DNA of 64,000 bases from Druceiella hillmani (lineage: Eukaryota > Arthropoda > Insecta > Lepidoptera > Hepialidae). The notes beneath the pieces were generated by a model. The model was not told where the DNA came from and made no database searches. It was given only the letters and a program-made list of their open reading frames with translations. The translations under genes and the position numbers were made by a program. How positions within the stretch are numbered: position 1 is the first letter of the stretch; every line of letters begins with the position of its first letter. Below, piece by piece: positions 62,225 through 64,000 of the stretch. The stretch lies in NCBI GenBank assembly GCA_039881145.1, contig JAYKKI010000008.1, forward strand, positions 28,812,501-28,876,500. Direction: 5' to 3'.

Positions 62225-62715
62225 AAGATTGTGCGTGTACTTGTGTACGTGTGTTAGAAGTTAACTTCTTTGGAATAATACAAGAATGACTTTATTTAGC
62301 ACGCAAATAATTAATGGAAATAAAATAATGAAAAATCTAACTTCAATCAAATAAATAAATGGGAAATAATTTAAAATGTATAATACTAGTTTTAGCTTTT
62401 ATTGCTAAAATTAATAATAGTTACAATTAAATATGTTTTAAAAAGCTTATAAGCACTATTTCTGTCACGAATATTCACAACAAATGAATATTTATCATTT
62501 TAAAAACAATTAAATTTAAATTACTAAAAATATTATTTAAAAGCATAGTTATGAGTTAGATTTTTATGAATATAAAATACGTGTTGTGTATTTACAAACA
62601 ACTCAATAACTCATAACTACATGCATGTTTAGCGAGCAATTTCACTCTGTCGATTTTTGTTGCATCATGCGCGCACATCGTAAATTTCACTCTCGTCATT
62701 TTTTCATAACGCTGC
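62225..62715 (-). mobile_element. MITE-like insertion in the right hAT arm
   Basis: Reversed, diverged copy of the element at 55212-55670: CCAAAGAAGTTAACTTC-type end near 62250-62275 and AGCGTTATGAAAAAATGACG-type end near 62695-62715. The left hAT arm (59640-59690) lacks it, and A-rich AAAAAGGAAA/AAAAAGAAAT words lie at the two junctions as a possible target duplication. It inserted after the inverted pair formed. The inner part is much rearranged relative to the other copy. Confidence 0.55.
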
Positions 62716-62744
62716 TTCAAAAAGAAATGAAACATTATAAATTA

Positions 62745-63975
62745 TTTCTATTTTTGCTCCTGAAAATATGATGGCATAAATTATTAGGGGTTCAATGTTT
62801 TATCAGCTAAGAAGTTCAACTTCAACACTTGTGGGCGGTATAGACAATAAATAATTGTACGCAGCTATTAGGTAGACTTCGTGTCGGCCGCCAATAACAC
62901 TATCATAAATGCACATTTCGAATTGAATATTAGATTCTAGATCTGTGTTTTCTCTAGAGGAATCTTTGTTTCTTGTGTATATCTCATTTTCCAACTATTG
63001 TGCGATGATTAACTCCTCGTTCCCATCATCACTATTTATGGTTACAACTTCCATTTGGGGTTTTCACAGACGGCGTCGTGGACTCTCTTCTTGTGTTTGA
63101 TTAAATTTCATCCGATCTAATAATTGTACAAAACATGTTCTGATTTAATCTGACAACTTCTTTTATTCTCTTTCTGAGAGATAAAACAAGATATATACTA
63201 AGTTCGTCTGACTTAAAACTAATTTTTAAGCATGAACCGTAAAACAGGGTCCGCTTTCAATAAATTCAATTGTTTTTAGTATGTATAAACTACAATGAAT
63301 GTTACAAATGTCTTCAATTTTTTTAAATATAAATTTCACGTGGGATTTCAAATCAAGTAATTTCTTCATAACGTATGTTAATTTAAAAAAACGGCCGATC
63401 ATTTCTGACAAGTGACTCCATCTCGTTTTACTGCCTAATATTAGACCTAAATTGTATTTTTCTAGCATGCTATTGTTCAAGGGCGATTTATGGAAATATT
63501 TAATCACAGCTCTTAATTTTTTAGGAATATCCTTATCTTAAAAGACCGACTCTGGAAATCTAGGTCCATCTATAAAAAAATCATCATACATTTTTCCATT
63601 TTCCTCTTGGGCATCAGTACCTTTGCATTTGGTTTCAAATTGCAGACCTGAAGTTTTCAAGATTTTATACAATATATCAATCACCGCCATTTTTTTCTAT
63701 GGACATAATAAAGTGTGTTGGTTTCTATGGACATAATAAAGGTGGCTGTCAAATTCTCATCCATTTTAATCATTATACTGGCTCCGTCTATAGTGAAAGA
63801 CATTATGTCATCGAGATTGAACTGAAACGAATTCAAATGTTGTTCTAACAATTGAATAGATACGTCTACTATCACTATCTTCAATAATGCCATATTGTAC
63901 TTTTTTTGGCCAAAGTCTTTGTTATAAATGTTTATTCCTAAATACCTTTCTTTTCGGGTGTTCATTCATTAAAAT
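62745..63975 (-). pseudogene. hAT-family transposase, broken (right copy)
   Basis: On the minus strand: NIYNKDFGQKKYN and VIVDVSIQLLEQHLNSFQ, then SFTIDGASIMIKMDENL, VIKYFHKSPLNNSMLEKY, a tract SKTRWSHLSEMIGRFFKLTY, and YLLSIPPTSVEVE at the C-terminus. It keeps a longer middle than the left copy (SKTRW segment) but has lost about 50 bases covering the ERAFSSA motif. Frameshifts separate the pieces. The two copies complement each other in what is preserved, so both descend from one element with an intact frame. Confidence 0.88.
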
Positions 63976-64000
63976 TAGTATTGAATCTTAGATTTTGAAA

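Larger units (their letters stand above)
61745..63990 (-). repeat. Right arm of hAT-bearing inverted repeat
   Basis: Reverse counterpart of 58340-60130. It is longer because it holds the ~490-bp insertion 62225-62715. It may extend beyond the window end. Confidence 0.88.

Overview
The window is a gene-poor, strongly AT-rich stretch of a eukaryotic, almost certainly arthropod, nuclear genome. No open reading frame longer than about 135 codons reads as a protein except decayed transposon fragments. There are no ribosome-binding-site or operon patterns. The space is filled by (TA)n arrays, minisatellites, dispersed repeats and old duplications. Several dispersed repeats resemble ones I remember as common in moth and butterfly genomes: the 'TACGGAACCCT...GCGAGT' element, the 'ACTAGCGACCGCCC' element and the 'GAAGTTATACTTCTTT' element. 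A lepidopteran is therefore my best guess, held at about even odds. The sequence alone does not prove it.

Layout. 1-3.3 kb holds a ~2.85-kb segment bounded by ~205-bp inverted repeats. 3.3-11.7 kb is mostly featureless, with dispersed-repeat fragments, a 37-bp minisatellite and two microsatellites, plus one GC-richer exon-like island (10916-11069). 11.68-25.48 kb and 27.28-40.19 kb are two direct copies of one segment of about 13-14 kb, a tandem segmental duplication with a ~1.8-kb unique spacer. Copy 1 ends in a large palindrome: an arm (19655-22162), a 788-bp loop and an inverted arm (22951-24906). Copy 2 has only one arm, and its loop is inverted relative to that arm. The copies also differ in minisatellite copy number (107-bp and 64-bp arrays), in two clean insertions with target-site duplications in copy 2, and in several perfected hairpins in copy 1.

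41.6-58.3 kb is a patchwork of dispersed-repeat relics, including the C-terminal end of a jockey-type non-LTR reverse transcriptase (48326-48829). 58.34-64.0 kb is a second large inverted repeat. Each arm carries a broken hAT transposase, and the spacer is about 1.6 kb.

The most interesting signal is a small mobile element family seen three times (32679-32817, 38155-38416, about 41590-41810). Its members carry a sequence with the conserved core and helices of a type I hammerhead self-cleaving ribozyme. Two copies are flanked by 10- and ~14-nt target-site duplications, and their empty sites can be read in the paralogous duplicated segments. Two copies are head-to-head inverted dimers. I find no reverse transcriptase of a matching Penelope-like type here, so the family looks non-autonomous.

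No intact protein-coding gene can be supported. The few exon-like signals (a splice acceptor and GC-rich block kept in both duplicate copies, and the single island near 11 kb) are reported as candidates only.
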